From assembly GCA_964575675.1 (NCBI GenBank), contig CAZNRY010000041.1:1-24229 (forward strand): a DNA stretch of 24,229 nt, given 5' to 3'. This DNA comes from CAZNRY01 sp964575675 (GTDB taxonomy: Bacteria > Eisenbacteria > RBG-16-71-46 > CAIMUX01 > VGJL01). The notes beneath the pieces were generated by a model. The model was not told the DNA's origin. It ran no database searches and was given only the letters and a program-made list of their open reading frames with translations. Both the position numbers and the translations under genes were made by a program. Below, in pieces: positions 23,993 to 24,229 of this stretch (positions within the stretch are counted from its first letter, which is position 1; the number at the start of each line of letters is the position of its first letter).

Positions 23993-24229
23993 CGGGTGAA
24001 ACCTCCCTCGGGGAGCTCGTCGCCGCGACGAACGCCTTCGTTTCCTCGACTGATCGCGTCCGGACACGCTGCGGCAATCCCTGCGCCCGCAGGAATCGTG
24101 GGGTCTCGCGTCCTTCGGAGCAAAACCCCCTTTTGGCCGCACTGGAGTTGCCGCCCGTCTCCGCCGTCCCCCCCGCCGCTTGCGCTCATCTTCGCCGGCC
24201 CCTGAGCTATTGGCCAACCCCCCGCGGAA

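Noticed and set aside
1..24229. CRISPR arrays, tRNA or rRNA genes
   Set aside because: I saw no regularly spaced direct repeats and no tRNA or rRNA signatures, including no selC-like tRNA near the hdrA genes.

Overview
The window is a 24.2-kb stretch of high-GC DNA from a Gram-negative, probably anaerobic bacterium. It carries oxygen-sensitive ferredoxin-linked enzymes, lipoprotein and outer-membrane-type signal sequences, and a secreted beta-helix protein of a style I associate with Candidatus Eisenbacteria and relatives; this placement is inference. A run of 10 N and a foreign-looking insert in one gene suggest a metagenome scaffold.

Left flank (1-1970): a small lipoprotein on the minus strand, a gene-poor stretch, a short membrane-anchored ORF, and a sigma70-like promoter leading into the main operon.

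Core operon (1971-14600, plus strand, mostly 4-17 nt overlaps or short gaps): a MarR-type regulator with a cysteine-rich tail, then a four-subunit 2-oxoacid:ferredoxin oxidoreductase (korD-A-B-C), then two successive heterodisulfide-reductase-like modules. Module 1 is a double-length HdrA, a separate MvhD and an HdrC-HdrB fusion. Module 2 is an HdrA-MvhD fusion, a 51-residue zinc-ribbon protein and a second HdrC-HdrB fusion. Both HdrA genes contain an in-frame UGA at the position where relatives have a cluster-ligating cysteine, and each UGA is followed by the same hairpin with a GGUC loop. I read both as selenocysteine codons, which joins four apparent ORF pieces into two full genes. The likely role is ferredoxin reduction by the 2-oxoacid oxidoreductase, coupled through flavin-based electron bifurcation or confurcation in the Hdr modules to an unknown thiol/disulfide or other acceptor.

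Debris zone (14594-about 16184): fragments of an IS transposase/integrase, the tail of a YceI-family gene with a terminator, the head of a secreted-protein gene, and a corrinoid-protein fragment with a nonsense codon. The transposase remnant abuts the last operon gene and supplies its stop codon, marking a recombination boundary.

Right flank: an alkylation-repair pair (ogt and an Ada-AlkA fusion, minus strand), an outer-membrane-like protein, a DUF4097-like secreted protein interrupted by an assembly artefact (removing 239 nt restores the frame), a secreted right-handed beta-helix protein, and a GapN-like aldehyde dehydrogenase (minus strand).
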